Positions 9,129-17,994 of a stretch of DNA of 64,000 nucleotides are shown here, piece by piece. The translations under genes and the position numbers were made by a program. Position 1 is the first letter of the stretch; each line of letters begins with the position of its first letter. Below the pieces are notes generated by a model, which saw only the letters and a program-made list of their open reading frames with translations, did no database searches and had not been told where the DNA came from. The stretch covers positions 10,834,501 to 10,898,500 of the forward strand of contig NZ_JAPNKA010000001.1 of assembly GCF_026626635.1 (NCBI RefSeq), read 5' to 3'. Source of the DNA: Archangium lansingense. Its GTDB lineage: Bacteria > Myxococcota > Myxococcia > Myxococcales > Myxococcaceae.

Positions 9129-10132
9129 AGGCGTCCCGCCTCCTGGCGGGAATGGCCTCCGAGGTGGGCTTCTTCCAACTCGTGTCGTACATCGAGCGAC
9201 TCACGGCCGGGGCGGCCCGGGTGGGCAGCGTCGGCCCGGTCATCGAGGAGATGATCCGCTTCCGGCATGATCCCTCGCTGGGCTTCTCCTCGGGAGACGT
9301 CAGTGAGGTGACGCTGCGCAAGGTGCCCGTGCGCGCGGAGGAGCCGTACGCGCGGCGTCAGCTCTTCGAGGTCGTCACCCACTTCCTCGGACTCACCGGC
9401 TCGGTCAGCCCGCTGCCGATGTACATCGCGGAGGAGATTGCCCAGGAGGATCCGGACCAGGCGGTGCGCCGGGAGTTCCTGGACCTCTTCCACCACCGGC
9501 TGCTGTCCCTTCTCTACCGCATCGAGTCCAAGTACCGCGTCACCAGCGAGTCCAACTCCACCAATACGGATCAATGGTCACGCCGGCTGCTGGCACTCGC
9601 CGGTTTCGACACCTACGAGGGAGAACGCACCAGCAAGCTGCCCACGCGGCGGCTGCTGCGCATCGTCCCGCTGCTGGCCTCCCGCGCGCGCACCGCCGAT
9701 AAGCTGGAGGCGGCCCTGGAGGACGTGCTCGGCGAGCAACTGGATGGAGCGCGGGTGCGGGTGGAGCAGTTCGTGGGCCGCTGGGTGGACATCGATGCCC
9801 GGCTGCAGCTTGGCCGCAACAACCACATCCTCGGCAAGACGACCGTCCTGGGCGGCAAGGCCTATGATCGGATGGGGAAGATCAAGATTCACATCGAGCC
9901 TCTGCCCACCACCGTGTACCGAAGGATGATGCCCGGGGGAGACCTGCTGCCGCAGGCACGAGAGGTGGCGCAGCTCTTCCTGAAGGACCCGCTGGAGTAC
10001 GAGTTCGAGCTGGGGCTGACGGAGGGCGTCACCCAGACGTTCAACCTCTCGAGCACACAGTCGGCCCAACTGGGGCGGGACACGTGGTTGGGCAAGGGCA
10101 AGCAGATACGCCTCTCGATTCCCGTCGTGTGA
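9092..10132 (+). CDS. tssG: Type VI baseplate protein TssG (VasB)
   Basis: A 346-residue TssG. The conserved VGFFQLVSYIERL, ARVGSVGPVIEEMIRFRHDPSLGFSS and LEVVTHFLGLTGSVSPLPMYI-like blocks (here LFEVVTHFLGLTGSVSPLP) are typical. The C-terminal LGRDTWLG motif is also a family mark. It starts within the 3' end of tssF. Together with TssE and TssF it completes the wedge; TssK, the remaining wedge contact, is not in the window. Confidence 0.95.
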   Translation: MASEERLPDPLVEASRLLAGMASEVGFFQLVSYIERLTAGAARVGSVGPVIEEMIRFRHDPSLGFSSGDVSEVTLRKVPVRAEEPYARRQLFEVVTHFLGLTGSVSPLPMYIAEEIAQEDPDQAVRREFLDLFHHRLLSLLYRIESKYRVTSESNSTNTDQWSRRLLALAGFDTYEGERTSKLPTRRLLRIVPLLASRARTADKLEAALEDVLGEQLDGARVRVEQFVGRWVDIDARLQLGRNNHILGKTTVLGGKAYDRMGKIKIHIEPLPTTVYRRMMPGGDLLPQAREVAQLFLKDPLEYEFELGLTEGVTQTFNLSSTQSAQLGRDTWLGKGKQIRLSIPVV

Positions 10133-10202
10133 AGCACGACCCCGGGAGCGCCGGCAACCGACGGCGCTGGCGCTCCTCAACTAGCGATTCCGCCGTCCCC
10201 TG

Positions 10203-12851
10203 TTGGAGGGTGCCGCCATCCGAGTCGAACCGAAAGCCCTCGTCCGCCGCCTCACGCCCACTGCCACCCGCACGCTGGAGGCCGCAGTCGCGCGCGCCAG
10301 CAGCGGGCGCTTCTACGAAATCGTGCCCGAGCACATGCTCGCGCAGATGCTCGAGCCCGAGGACTCGGACGTCGCCCGCCTGCTGCAGCACTTCCAGGTG
10401 GACCGTCGCCGTCTGGCCTCCAGCATGGAGCGCGCCCTCCAGGGTCTGCGCTCCGGCAGCGCGGGCCGGCCCGTCTTCTCCGAGACGCTCTTCCAGTGGT
10501 TCGAGGACGCCTGGCTGATGGCCTCCGTCGAGCAGGGAGCAACCCGTCTGCGCTCTGGGGCGCTCTTCGCCCAGTTCGTCAGCCGCCGCAACCGCTACAC
10601 CGCCGAGCTCTTCCCCGAGCTGGACAGCATCTCCCGCGACGAGCTGATGGCCGCGCTGGACGTGGTGCTGCGGCCCTCGCCGGAGACGGTGGAGGTGGGC
10701 CCCGAGCCCGTCGCCGGCGGTGCTGCTCCCTCCGCGTCGGCGCAGGGTGCGGTCGGCGGTGAGGCGCTCCAGCGCTTCGCCACGTCGTTCACCGGCAGGG
10801 TGCGTGAAGGGAAGATTGACCCCATCTTCGGCCGCCACCGGGAGATCCGCCAGATGGTGGACATCCTCTCGCGGCGCCGGAAGAACAACCCCATCCTGGT
10901 GGGCGAGCCGGGCGTGGGCAAGACGGCGCTCGTCGAGGGCCTGGCCTGGGCCATCGTGAAGGGCGAGGTGCCCGACGCGCTGAAGAACGTGGAGCTGCTG
11001 GGGCTGGACCTCGGTGCGCTGCAGGCCGGCGCGGGCGTGCGCGGCGAGTTCGAGAACCGCCTCAAGTCCGTCATCAACGAGGTGAAGGCGTCACCCACGC
11101 CCATCATCCTCTTCATCGACGAGGCGCATACGCTCATCGGCTCCGGGGGTAGCGCGGGCGGCAGCGACGGCGCCAACCTGCTCAAGCCGGCGCTCGCGCG
11201 CGGAGAGCTGCGCACCATCGCCGCCACCACCTGGGGCGAGTACAAGAAGTACTTCGAGAAGGACGCCGCGCTCGAGCGGCGCTTCCAGCCCGTCAAGGTA
11301 GACGAGCCGGGCGTCGAGGAGGCCGAGCTGATGCTGCGCGGCCTGCGGCCCACCTACGAGGCGTCTCACGGCGTCACCATCCGCGACGAGGCCGTCTCCG
11401 CGGCGGTGCGGCTGTCCAGCCGATACATCTCCGGCCGCCAGCTCCCGGACAAGGCCGTGGACCTGCTCGACACCGCCGCCGCGCGCGTGAAGATCGAGCT
11501 GTCCACCAAGCCCGATGAGTTGGTAGCGCTCGAGCAGGAGATCTCCGCCCTGGAGCGCGAGCGTGACGCGCGCAAGAGAGATCTCGCCGAGGGCCACCCG
11601 GGTGACACGGAGGTGGTCGAGACGCTGGAGCAGAAGCTGGCCTCCGTGCGTGACAACCTCGTCTCGCTGCAGGGCCGTTGGGAGACGGAGCGCACCGCGG
11701 TGAGCGCGCTGATGGAGGCGCGCAAGGCCCTGCTCTCCGCTCCAGCCGAGGCGGACAAGGCCCCTCTGAAGTCCGCGGTGGACGAGGCCGCGGCGAAGCT
11801 GGCCCAGGCGCGCGGCGAGGAGCCGCTGGTGCACGCGGAGGTGGACGCGGACATCGTGGCGCGCGTGGTGGCCAGCTGGACGGGCATCCCCGTGGGCAAG
11901 ATGCGCAACGACCTCCTCACGGCGGTCCTCAGCCTCGAGACGCGGCTCACCGAGCGCGTGCGCGGCCAGGAGCCGGCCCTGCGCAAGGTGGCGGAGATCA
12001 TCCGCATCTCCCAGGCGGGCATCCGCAACCCGGACACCCCGATTGGCGTGCTGCTCTTCGTGGGCCCCAGCGGCGTGGGCAAGACGGAGACAGCCCTGGC
12101 ACTGGCCGACGTCCTCTACGGCGGCGAGCGCTTCATGACCACCTTCAACATGAGCGAGTTCCAGGAGAAGCACACCGTCTCCCGGCTCATCGGCTCGCCG
12201 CCCGGCTACGTGGGCTACGGCGAGGGCGGTCTGCTCACCGAGGCCGTGCGCCAGCGCCCCTACTCCGTCGTGCTGCTCGACGAGTGCGAGAAGGCCGACC
12301 TGGAGGTGATGAACCTCTTCTACCAGGTGTTCGACAAGGGCGTGCTCAACGACAGCGAGGGCCGCGCCGTCGACTTCCGCAACACCGTCGTCATCCTCAC
12401 CAGCAACCTGGGCTCGGACATCCTCATGAAGATGCACGAGACGGGCGCGACGCCCACCGCCGAGGAGATGGTCGCCAAGATTCGCCCCGCCCTCAGCAAG
12501 CACTTCAAGCCCGCGCTGCTGGCGCGCATGACCATCGTCCCCTACTCCGCCGTGGGCACGGACATCATGCGGGAGATCGTCGCGATGAAGCTCGACAAGC
12601 TCTCCAAGCGGCTGTTCACGGCTCACGGCGTGGAGACAACGCTCGCCCCCGAGCTGCTCGACGAGCTGGCCCAGCGCTGCACCGAGGCCGAGACGGGTGC
12701 TCGCAACGCGGAGCACATCCTTCAGGGCTCGCTGATGCCCGCCATCTCGCGCGAGCTGCTCGAGCGCCTGGCTGGCGGCTCGGTCCCCAAGCGGCTGAAC
12801 ATCTCGCTCGACCCCGAGGGGGGTTGGGACATCCGGTTCGCTGAGGCATGA
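10203..12851 (+). CDS. tssH: Type VI sheath-recycling ATPase TssH (ClpV)
   Basis: An 882-residue AAA+ protein that disassembles contracted sheath. An N-terminal Clp-N-like domain (KALVRRLTPTATRTLEAAVARA) is followed by two ATPase modules: Walker A GEPGVGKTA with Walker B ILFIDEAH, then GPSGVGKTET with VVLLDECEKAD. A coiled-coil middle domain lies between them (about residues 440-540). An in-frame TAG at 10182 limits the start. The only ordinary start codon is TTG at 10203, which lacks an upstream ribosome site; a GGAGGG at 10205 instead lies 7 bases before an in-frame ATC at 10218. Its place after tssG supports ClpV rather than ClpB. Confidence 0.93.
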   Translation: MEGAAIRVEPKALVRRLTPTATRTLEAAVARASSGRFYEIVPEHMLAQMLEPEDSDVARLLQHFQVDRRRLASSMERALQGLRSGSAGRPVFSETLFQWFEDAWLMASVEQGATRLRSGALFAQFVSRRNRYTAELFPELDSISRDELMAALDVVLRPSPETVEVGPEPVAGGAAPSASAQGAVGGEALQRFATSFTGRVREGKIDPIFGRHREIRQMVDILSRRRKNNPILVGEPGVGKTALVEGLAWAIVKGEVPDALKNVELLGLDLGALQAGAGVRGEFENRLKSVINEVKASPTPIILFIDEAHTLIGSGGSAGGSDGANLLKPALARGELRTIAATTWGEYKKYFEKDAALERRFQPVKVDEPGVEEAELMLRGLRPTYEASHGVTIRDEAVSAAVRLSSRYISGRQLPDKAVDLLDTAAARVKIELSTKPDELVALEQEISALERERDARKRDLAEGHPGDTEVVETLEQKLASVRDNLVSLQGRWETERTAVSALMEARKALLSAPAEADKAPLKSAVDEAAAKLAQARGEEPLVHAEVDADIVARVVASWTGIPVGKMRNDLLTAVLSLETRLTERVRGQEPALRKVAEIIRISQAGIRNPDTPIGVLLFVGPSGVGKTETALALADVLYGGERFMTTFNMSEFQEKHTVSRLIGSPPGYVGYGEGGLLTEAVRQRPYSVVLLDECEKADLEVMNLFYQVFDKGVLNDSEGRAVDFRNTVVILTSNLGSDILMKMHETGATPTAEEMVAKIRPALSKHFKPALLARMTIVPYSAVGTDIMREIVAMKLDKLSKRLFTAHGVETTLAPELLDELAQRCTEAETGARNAEHILQGSLMPAISRELLERLAGGSVPKRLNISLDPEGGWDIRFAEA

Positions 12852-12858
12852 GGAAACG

Positions 12859-13866
12859 ATGAAACGACGACTCCTGGTCGCAGCCCTCGCACTCGCCACC
12901 CCACTGGTGGGCTGCGCCACTGTTCCGAGACCCCAGCTGTGTGAGGCCACGGTCGGCGCCCAAGAGCGCTCGTACCCCACGCCGGACACGTGGTTCACCC
13001 TGCTGCTGCATGGCTTCGACCCAAAGCATGGTGGGGCCGCCCCCCGTCCCCCCGTGGACTGCTCGGGCGCTCCCGTGGCGTGGGAGGAGCCCTCGGCGGA
13101 CGAGTGCCGCGAGGCGGGCCCCCAGCCCAAGCCGCTGCCTCCCAAGGAGCGGCTGGACGAGAAGGATCTGATTCTGGAGACCACCCAGGCCAATGAGCGG
13201 CTGGTGTGGGTCATCACCCGGCGCTTCGACAACGGAGAGGGCCTGGGCCCGGTGGCCCTGGTGGAGAGGACGAAGGTGGGCTTCATCGTCCGGGGCCTGG
13301 GCTCGCTGCGCGGCATGACGGAGAACGTCCGGCTGCGCATGGAGCGCGTGGGCTCCACGGACGTACTGGTGGCCGAGGGCGACACGTGCACGAACGAGCA
13401 GCCCCAGGTGTGCCGACGGGCCGCCCGCATCCTGCCGCTGCGCAGCGGGCGCTTCTTCTCGGAAGCCGTGTCCGACTCCGAGCGCGCCTGCCTGGGCGCC
13501 GGCTGGTTCCCGCTCAGCCGCGTGCAGACCTTCGAGATGCCCAGCGGCCTGCGCCGCAAGTTCGAGCTGACGTCCACCCTCGTCTTCAACTCCGACGACG
13601 TCACCATTCAGGAGCAGGTGTCGGTGAGCGACTCGGACCCGAAGCAGCCGTCCATCCCCGAGCGCCTCTACCGCCGCGCTCAGAATGAGCGGAAGCTGAA
13701 GGTGGAGGAGAACGTGCTGGTGGGCAGCGCGCCCTCCCTGTGGACGCGCATGGTGGAGCTGCAGCTCCAGGCGGGCGCCAAGGCCCTGCCCGAGGCGCCC
13801 ACCGTCGTGCCCGAGCCTCCGAAGGAGAATCCGAAGGCGACGGGCACGGCCAAAGACGTGCCCTGA
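12859..13866 (+). CDS. Lipoprotein of unknown function, end of T6SS cluster
   Basis: A 335-residue predicted lipoprotein: a short charged start, a hydrophobic stretch and the lipobox PLVGC (Cys19). It follows clpV by 7 bases, with ribosome site GAGGAAACG, so it is very likely in the T6SS operon. The mature part has several Cys pairs and a Pro-rich tail (EAPTVVPEPPKENP). It is far larger than a typical TssJ lipoprotein and shows no TssJ features I can recognise. I cannot assign a function; an accessory or lineage-specific T6SS envelope component is inference from position. Confidence 0.75.
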   Translation: MKRRLLVAALALATPLVGCATVPRPQLCEATVGAQERSYPTPDTWFTLLLHGFDPKHGGAAPRPPVDCSGAPVAWEEPSADECREAGPQPKPLPPKERLDEKDLILETTQANERLVWVITRRFDNGEGLGPVALVERTKVGFIVRGLGSLRGMTENVRLRMERVGSTDVLVAEGDTCTNEQPQVCRRAARILPLRSGRFFSEAVSDSERACLGAGWFPLSRVQTFEMPSGLRRKFELTSTLVFNSDDVTIQEQVSVSDSDPKQPSIPERLYRRAQNERKLKVEENVLVGSAPSLWTRMVELQLQAGAKALPEAPTVVPEPPKENPKATGTAKDVP

Positions 13867-13881
13867 GCAGGCCCCGCGGGC

Positions 13882-14565
13882 TCACAGGCCCGCGGCAAGC
13901 CCCTTGCGCAGCGTCTGCGCGGGCGGCACGGGAGCGGAGGGATCCACCGAGACCCGGCCCGTGTCGCCCTCGAAGGCCGCCACCGTATTGCGGCCCTTGG
14001 AGAACTGCACCCGGGCGATGCGCCGGAGGGTGTCGCGCCCGTTGGTTTCCTTGCCGATGAGGCGCAGCGCGTGCGCCACCGCGTTCATCGCGTCCTCCAG
14101 CGCGCGCCGCCCCGCCTCCGTGTCCAGCTCCACCCAGTCCACCTCGAAGCTCAGCGGCTTGCCTCCCAGCTTCTGCTCCCCGGGCCAGAACTGCTCGGTG
14201 ATGCCGTGGGCCAGTCGGTCCGCGTGCCGCAGCAGATCCTCCCGGTTGAGCGCGGGCCGCAAGAGGAAGGGCACCTGGTTGAGCACCATCGGGGAATCGA
14301 CCGTCACGGCGATGACCGAGGTGAACTCCACATAGGTCACCGACTCGCTGCGCGACAGCAGGCCCTCTTTCGCGGACGCCAGGAGAATGGCCTCGCGAGG
14401 GAGGTAGTCCAACAACACCCCTGACAGCCTCACCCCCTGGGCCAGGTGCAGGGTGAGAGTGAAGGAGGGGACGTCCTCTCCCGCCCGCCCGCGAGCCACC
14501 TGAGCGGCGAGAGCATCCAGCATCTTCTCCACGCGACGTGCAACCAGCCGCTGCACCCCTTCCAT
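13882..14565 (-). CDS. Conserved hypothetical protein convergent to the T6SS cluster
   Basis: A 227-residue cytoplasmic protein of unknown function. The start at 14565 is chosen because AGGAGG lies 6 bases upstream; an open extension to 14634 has no site. Residues ~1-25 are helical (VQRLVARRVEKMLDALAAQ), followed by a beta-like stretch (FTLTLHL, VRLSGVLLDYLP, YVEFTSVIAVTV) and a helical end. No signal peptide or membrane segment. It is probably transcribed with the gene at 14603-15508, 37 bases upstream, and converges on the T6SS lipoprotein with 15 bases between stops. Confidence 0.7.
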   Translation of the reverse strand: MEGVQRLVARRVEKMLDALAAQVARGRAGEDVPSFTLTLHLAQGVRLSGVLLDYLPREAILLASAKEGLLSRSESVTYVEFTSVIAVTVDSPMVLNQVPFLLRPALNREDLLRHADRLAHGITEQFWPGEQKLGGKPLSFEVDWVELDTEAGRRALEDAMNAVAHALRLIGKETNGRDTLRRIARVQFSKGRNTVAAFEGDTGRVSVDPSAPVPPAQTLRKGLAAGL

Positions 14566-14602
14566 TGCGTCGCCTCCTGTGTTTCGAGAGTTCAGAGCCG
14601 GT

Positions 14603-15508
14603 TCAGCGCCCGCCCCGGCGGCGGGCCTCGGCATCCATCACACGCTTCTCCACCTTCACGCGGGCGAAGTTGGAGAACAACCCGTCCGGCTGCATCCCCT
14701 GCAAGGCACGCATCTGCTGCCGGAGATCCTCCAGCGTCTTCTCCGCCCGCGCCCGCCTCGTGGCCAGCTCCGCGTTCGAGGCGAAGCGGATGGACAACAT
14801 CGTGTCCACGTCGACCCGGCCGTCCAGCTCGCGCTCCTGCAGCTCGAGGGAGATGGTGCGCGGCGCGGGGTCTCCCAGGGTCCTGGCCACCACGGCCCGG
14901 AGCTCCTGAGCCACCGCGAGCAGCGTGCCGGCGTCCGCGGCGGCGTCCAGGCGCTCCATGCCCGCGGCCAATACATCCACCAGGGCAGTCACCGCCTGAC
15001 GGCCCGGCGGGGATAACAGCTGCGTGACGTAGGCATCCATCCCGTCACCCCCAGCCTGCTCCACCACCTGGCGCAGCAGGGGGAGCCAGTCCGCCTTGAG
15101 CTGCTCGCGAACCGCCCCCACCGGAGCCTTGTCCCGCGCGGCCTTCTGGAGCGCCTCGTCCAGGCCCTTCAGGACGGCCTCGGCCGGAAGCACGCCACGA
15201 GGCGCCGCGGAGCGATCATGCCAGCGGCTCTGCCTCACCTCCGGAGCCACCCCAGTAAAGGCCGGGCTGCCTGGGCTGGTGGTCTCTCCGCTCAGGGACG
15301 GCATGGAGGGGCTCGCGCGCGGCTTGTCGAAGACCGGCCGTCCCGGGTTGGTGGGGATGTCGGACGTGTCGAAACCATCCCCCTTCGAGCGCGCGGGGGC
15401 TCGTGGGAGCAAGAGCTTGCGCGGCTCGATCTTCGTGGGCTCATCGTCATCAGTCCCCAGCGGCACACCCCGGGTGGGAACCTTTGGCTTCGACGGAGGT
15501 GGCGGCAT
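14603..15508 (-). CDS. Hypothetical protein with disordered N-terminus
   Basis: A 301-residue protein not recognised. The first ~100 residues are Pro/Ser/Arg/Lys-rich and low complexity (PPPPSKPKVPTRGVP at the start), probably disordered and cytoplasmic. Residues ~105-300 are almost entirely helical (EAVLKGLDEALQKAARDKAP; ATRRARAEKTLEDLRQQMRAL), suggesting coiled coils. It is the upstream member of a two-gene minus-strand unit. It diverges from the methyltransferase gene, with 70 bases between starts. Confidence 0.6.
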   Translation of the reverse strand: MPPPPSKPKVPTRGVPLGTDDDEPTKIEPRKLLLPRAPARSKGDGFDTSDIPTNPGRPVFDKPRASPSMPSLSGETTSPGSPAFTGVAPEVRQSRWHDRSAAPRGVLPAEAVLKGLDEALQKAARDKAPVGAVREQLKADWLPLLRQVVEQAGGDGMDAYVTQLLSPPGRQAVTALVDVLAAGMERLDAAADAGTLLAVAQELRAVVARTLGDPAPRTISLELQERELDGRVDVDTMLSIRFASNAELATRRARAEKTLEDLRQQMRALQGMQPDGLFSNFARVKVEKRVMDAEARRRGGR

Positions 15509-15578
15509 GGGTACCTGGAGGCCATGTTGCTACGGCATGGCACGGCAAGGAAAGCCGCACGGAGTAGGATGGAGGCGG

Positions 15579-17198
15579 ATGCCGCGTGCCCCCAACGCGC
15601 CCCCCGTCCTCGACGAGGAGGCGCTCGTCCACCAATTCCCCGGCCTCGACCGGCGCGCGCTCGGTGCCTTCTACACCCCCGCGCCGCTCGTGGAGCGCAC
15701 GCTGGCGCTCGCCCTCGCGCACGCTGGAGACGGGCCGCTCGCGGTGGTGGACCCCGCCTGTGGTGCCGGAGCCTTCCTCGCCGCCGCGGCCCATGCCCGG
15801 CCCGAGGCCTCCCTCTCGGGCCTGGAGCTCTCCCCCGAGGTGGCCCGCGCCTGCCAGACCCGCCTGCCCGGCGCCGATATCCGCGTGGGTGATGCCCTGC
15901 GCGGCGGGCTCGAGCCCCTGCTCGCGAGCCTCCCCCCGGCCCGCCACGAGGTGTGGATCGGCAACCCGCCCTACAACGGAACCTCCTCGCTCCTGAAGGA
16001 CCGCGACGCCTACGCTCGCCTCCGCGCCCTGCTACCCCTCGCGCTCCCTCAAGGCACCAGCCTGCGCGATGACTTCGCGTTCTTCCTGCTGCTCGCCGCG
16101 CACCGGCTCGCCTCGCGCCCGGGTGTCCTTGCCTTCATCACCCCGACCAGCCTCCTCGACGCCTTCCTCTACGCTCCCCTGCGCGCCACGCTGCTGCGCA
16201 TGCTGTCGCTCCGCGAGGTGGTGGACCTCGGCCCTGGTGCCTTCGCCGGCACCCAGGTACGCACCTGCATCACCGTGTGGACGTCGCCCCCTGACTCGAG
16301 GGCACGGCCCGTGTACTCGCGGACAGAGGACTCTCGATACCCTCACCCCGTCCCTCTCTCAGAGGGAGAGGGGAATGGGGTTCCCTTCGTTCCCGAAGCC
16401 CCCGAGTGGCGTCTCGCCCCGACTCCTCCCGAGGCCGCGCTGCTGGATGCCCGCTGGCGCTCCGAGGGAGAGCCCCTCGATACGCTCGTCCCCGTGAGCC
16501 TTCCCGGGGTGAAGACGCGCTTCGATGAGCTGCTCGTGGATGACAATCCCCAACGGCTCCTCGCCCGGCTCGAGGATTTCGCACGCACGCCCCTGGAGAC
16601 GCTCGAGGACTTCGCCCGGCGCCATGGCATTCCCCAGGCCCTGCTGCCCAAGCTGCGCGCCTTGAAAGAGGGGCCGCCCTTCACGGTGGAGCCGTCCTGC
16701 GTGCGCCCCTTCTTCCGCTATGCCGGAGCTCGCCACCGAGGCACCCTCCCCCCCGAATCTCGGGCCTTCTGCTACCTGGACCGGCGCCTCATCCCCCGGG
16801 GAGACCACCGCCTGCGCGGTCCGTGGGATCCCCATCGCGGCGCGGTGAAGCTCCTCTTCAACGTGCGCGAGCTGCCCCTCTCCGCCGCGCTCCTGGAGGA
16901 GGAGGGCTGCGTGCACGACCACCGGCATGCCCGCTTCGCGCCCCTGCTCGTGCCCCAGCGCGTGCGCGACGAGGGCATCAACATCACCCGTGTTACCCAC
17001 GCCGAAGCGGCACTGGGCCCGCTCGTGCCCAACCTCTCCCCTCGGGGGTTGGCCTGGGCAGAGCAGCTCGGCGGTCCACTCGCTGCCTACCGGGCAATCG
17101 TGCGCTTCCTCAACGGCCCCGACGTGCAGCAGCGCTGGGCTCCCGTGTACGGCGCCTCACGTGTTGTGCCCGTACCCTTGGCTGCTCTCCAGCCTTGA
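15579..17198 (+). CDS. N6-adenine DNA methyltransferase, Eco57I/TaqI-like
   Basis: A 539-residue protein. ALGAFYTPAPLVERTL, the SAM-binding motif I DPACGAGAFL and the catalytic motif IV NPPY show a gamma-type N6-adenine methyltransferase. The C-terminal half is the likely target-recognition region. No endonuclease domain or separate restriction gene is beside it, so it may be solitary, part of a type IIG-like protein, or a defence relic. Start 15579 has GGAGGCGG just upstream; the longer open frame overlaps the divergent gene. Residues 253-265 (RYPHPVPLSEGEG) are encoded by a palindromic repeat inserted in frame between the catalytic and recognition parts. Confidence 0.85.
   Translation: MPRAPNAPPVLDEEALVHQFPGLDRRALGAFYTPAPLVERTLALALAHAGDGPLAVVDPACGAGAFLAAAAHARPEASLSGLELSPEVARACQTRLPGADIRVGDALRGGLEPLLASLPPARHEVWIGNPPYNGTSSLLKDRDAYARLRALLPLALPQGTSLRDDFAFFLLLAAHRLASRPGVLAFITPTSLLDAFLYAPLRATLLRMLSLREVVDLGPGAFAGTQVRTCITVWTSPPDSRARPVYSRTEDSRYPHPVPLSEGEGNGVPFVPEAPEWRLAPTPPEAALLDARWRSEGEPLDTLVPVSLPGVKTRFDELLVDDNPQRLLARLEDFARTPLETLEDFARRHGIPQALLPKLRALKEGPPFTVEPSCVRPFFRYAGARHRGTLPPESRAFCYLDRRLIPRGDHRLRGPWDPHRGAVKLLFNVRELPLSAALLEEEGCVHDHRHARFAPLLVPQRVRDEGINITRVTHAEAALGPLVPNLSPRGLAWAEQLGGPLAAYRAIVRFLNGPDVQQRWAPVYGASRVVPVPLAALQP
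16335..16373 (+). repeat. Palindromic dispersed repeat, copy 1, inside the methyltransferase gene
   Basis: A 39-base element beginning CGATACCCTCACCCC and ending GAGGGAGAGGGG. CCCTCTC (16352-16358) can pair with GAGAGGG (16366-16372). It matches 35 of 39 bases with a second copy at 32836-32874. Here it is read in frame as 13 amino acids. Confidence 0.85.
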
Positions 17199-17285
17199 GG
17201 AACGCGCTCAGCGCATTAGTGTCCACCTTCACTCTCGTTCCGGAGGTCCGGAATCGGGAATTCCCGCAGTGAAGGAGACATCTTC

Positions 17286-17870
17286 ATGAAGACTCGCGCG
17301 CTGCTCACCGCTGCCGTTCTCTGCATCGCCGGCCCGGCCTTCGCCCAGGGCAAGGCCCCCGCCGCCAAGGAGAAGACCGCCGCCAAGAAGGAGGAGAAGG
17401 CCGCCGAGAAGACCGCGGCCGCGGCCGCTGGCGCCACCGCCAAGGCCGAGCTGAAGGATCAGAAGGGCCAGCCAGTGGGCGAGGTGACGCTCACCGAGAC
17501 GCCCCACGGCGTCCTCATCAAGGGCACGCTCTCCAACATCCCCGAGGGCGAGCACGCCATCCACATCCACGAGGCGGGCAAGTGCGAGGCCCCCTTCCAG
17601 ACCGCCGGTGGCCACCTCAACCCGAACAAGAAGAAGCACGGAGTCCTCGCGGCCGAGGGCAAGCACGAGGGTGACCTGCCCAACCTCCATGTGGGCGCCG
17701 ACGGCAAGGTGCAGTTCGACGCCTTCGCCCACGACCTCAAGCTGAAGGACGTCCAGGACCAGGACGGCGCGGCCGTCGTCGTCCACGCGGGAGTGGATGA
17801 CTACAAGAGCGATCCCGCCGGCAACGCAGGGGACCGCATCGCCTGCGGCGTCGTGCAGGTGCAGAAGTAG
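17286..17870 (+). CDS. sodC: Periplasmic Cu/Zn superoxide dismutase
   Basis: A 194-residue SodC converting superoxide to peroxide and oxygen. A Sec signal peptide ends near AFAQG (about residue 21), followed by a Lys/Ala/Glu-rich low-complexity stretch (residues ~22-50) that may tether or space the enzyme. The metal-binding HAIHIHEAGKC, the GGHLNPNKKKHG loop and VVVHAGVDDYKSDPAGNAGDRIACGVV are the standard ligand, Cys-pair and active-site Arg segments. Ribosome site AAGGAG precedes the ATG. A terminator-like hairpin follows, so it is probably monocistronic. Confidence 0.95.
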   Translation: MKTRALLTAAVLCIAGPAFAQGKAPAAKEKTAAKKEEKAAEKTAAAAAGATAKAELKDQKGQPVGEVTLTETPHGVLIKGTLSNIPEGEHAIHIHEAGKCEAPFQTAGGHLNPNKKKHGVLAAEGKHEGDLPNLHVGADGKVQFDAFAHDLKLKDVQDQDGAAVVVHAGVDDYKSDPAGNAGDRIACGVVQVQK

Positions 17871-17895
17871 CCATCATCTGTAAGTGAAGGGTTTG

Positions 17896-17920
17896 GGACC
17901 GGGGTGGAGTGCCCCGGTCC
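17896..17920 (+). terminator. Hairpin after sodC
   Basis: A 9-bp stem (GGACCGGGG / CCCCGGTCC) with a 7-base loop, 25 bases after the sodC stop. No T-run follows, as is common in high-GC genomes; terminator role is inferred from position. Confidence 0.5.
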
Positions 17921-17994
17921 TGGCCTGCGACGGATTTCCGAGTGTGTTGCGCTGCGAATCCGGAGTGTGCGTGGCAGGCCAATAGGGCGCCGAA

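Noticed and set aside
11091-13607. 838-codon minus-strand frame across clpV and the lipoprotein gene
   Set aside because: Runs opposite two well-supported genes, has no recognisable domain, and arises from third-position GC bias.
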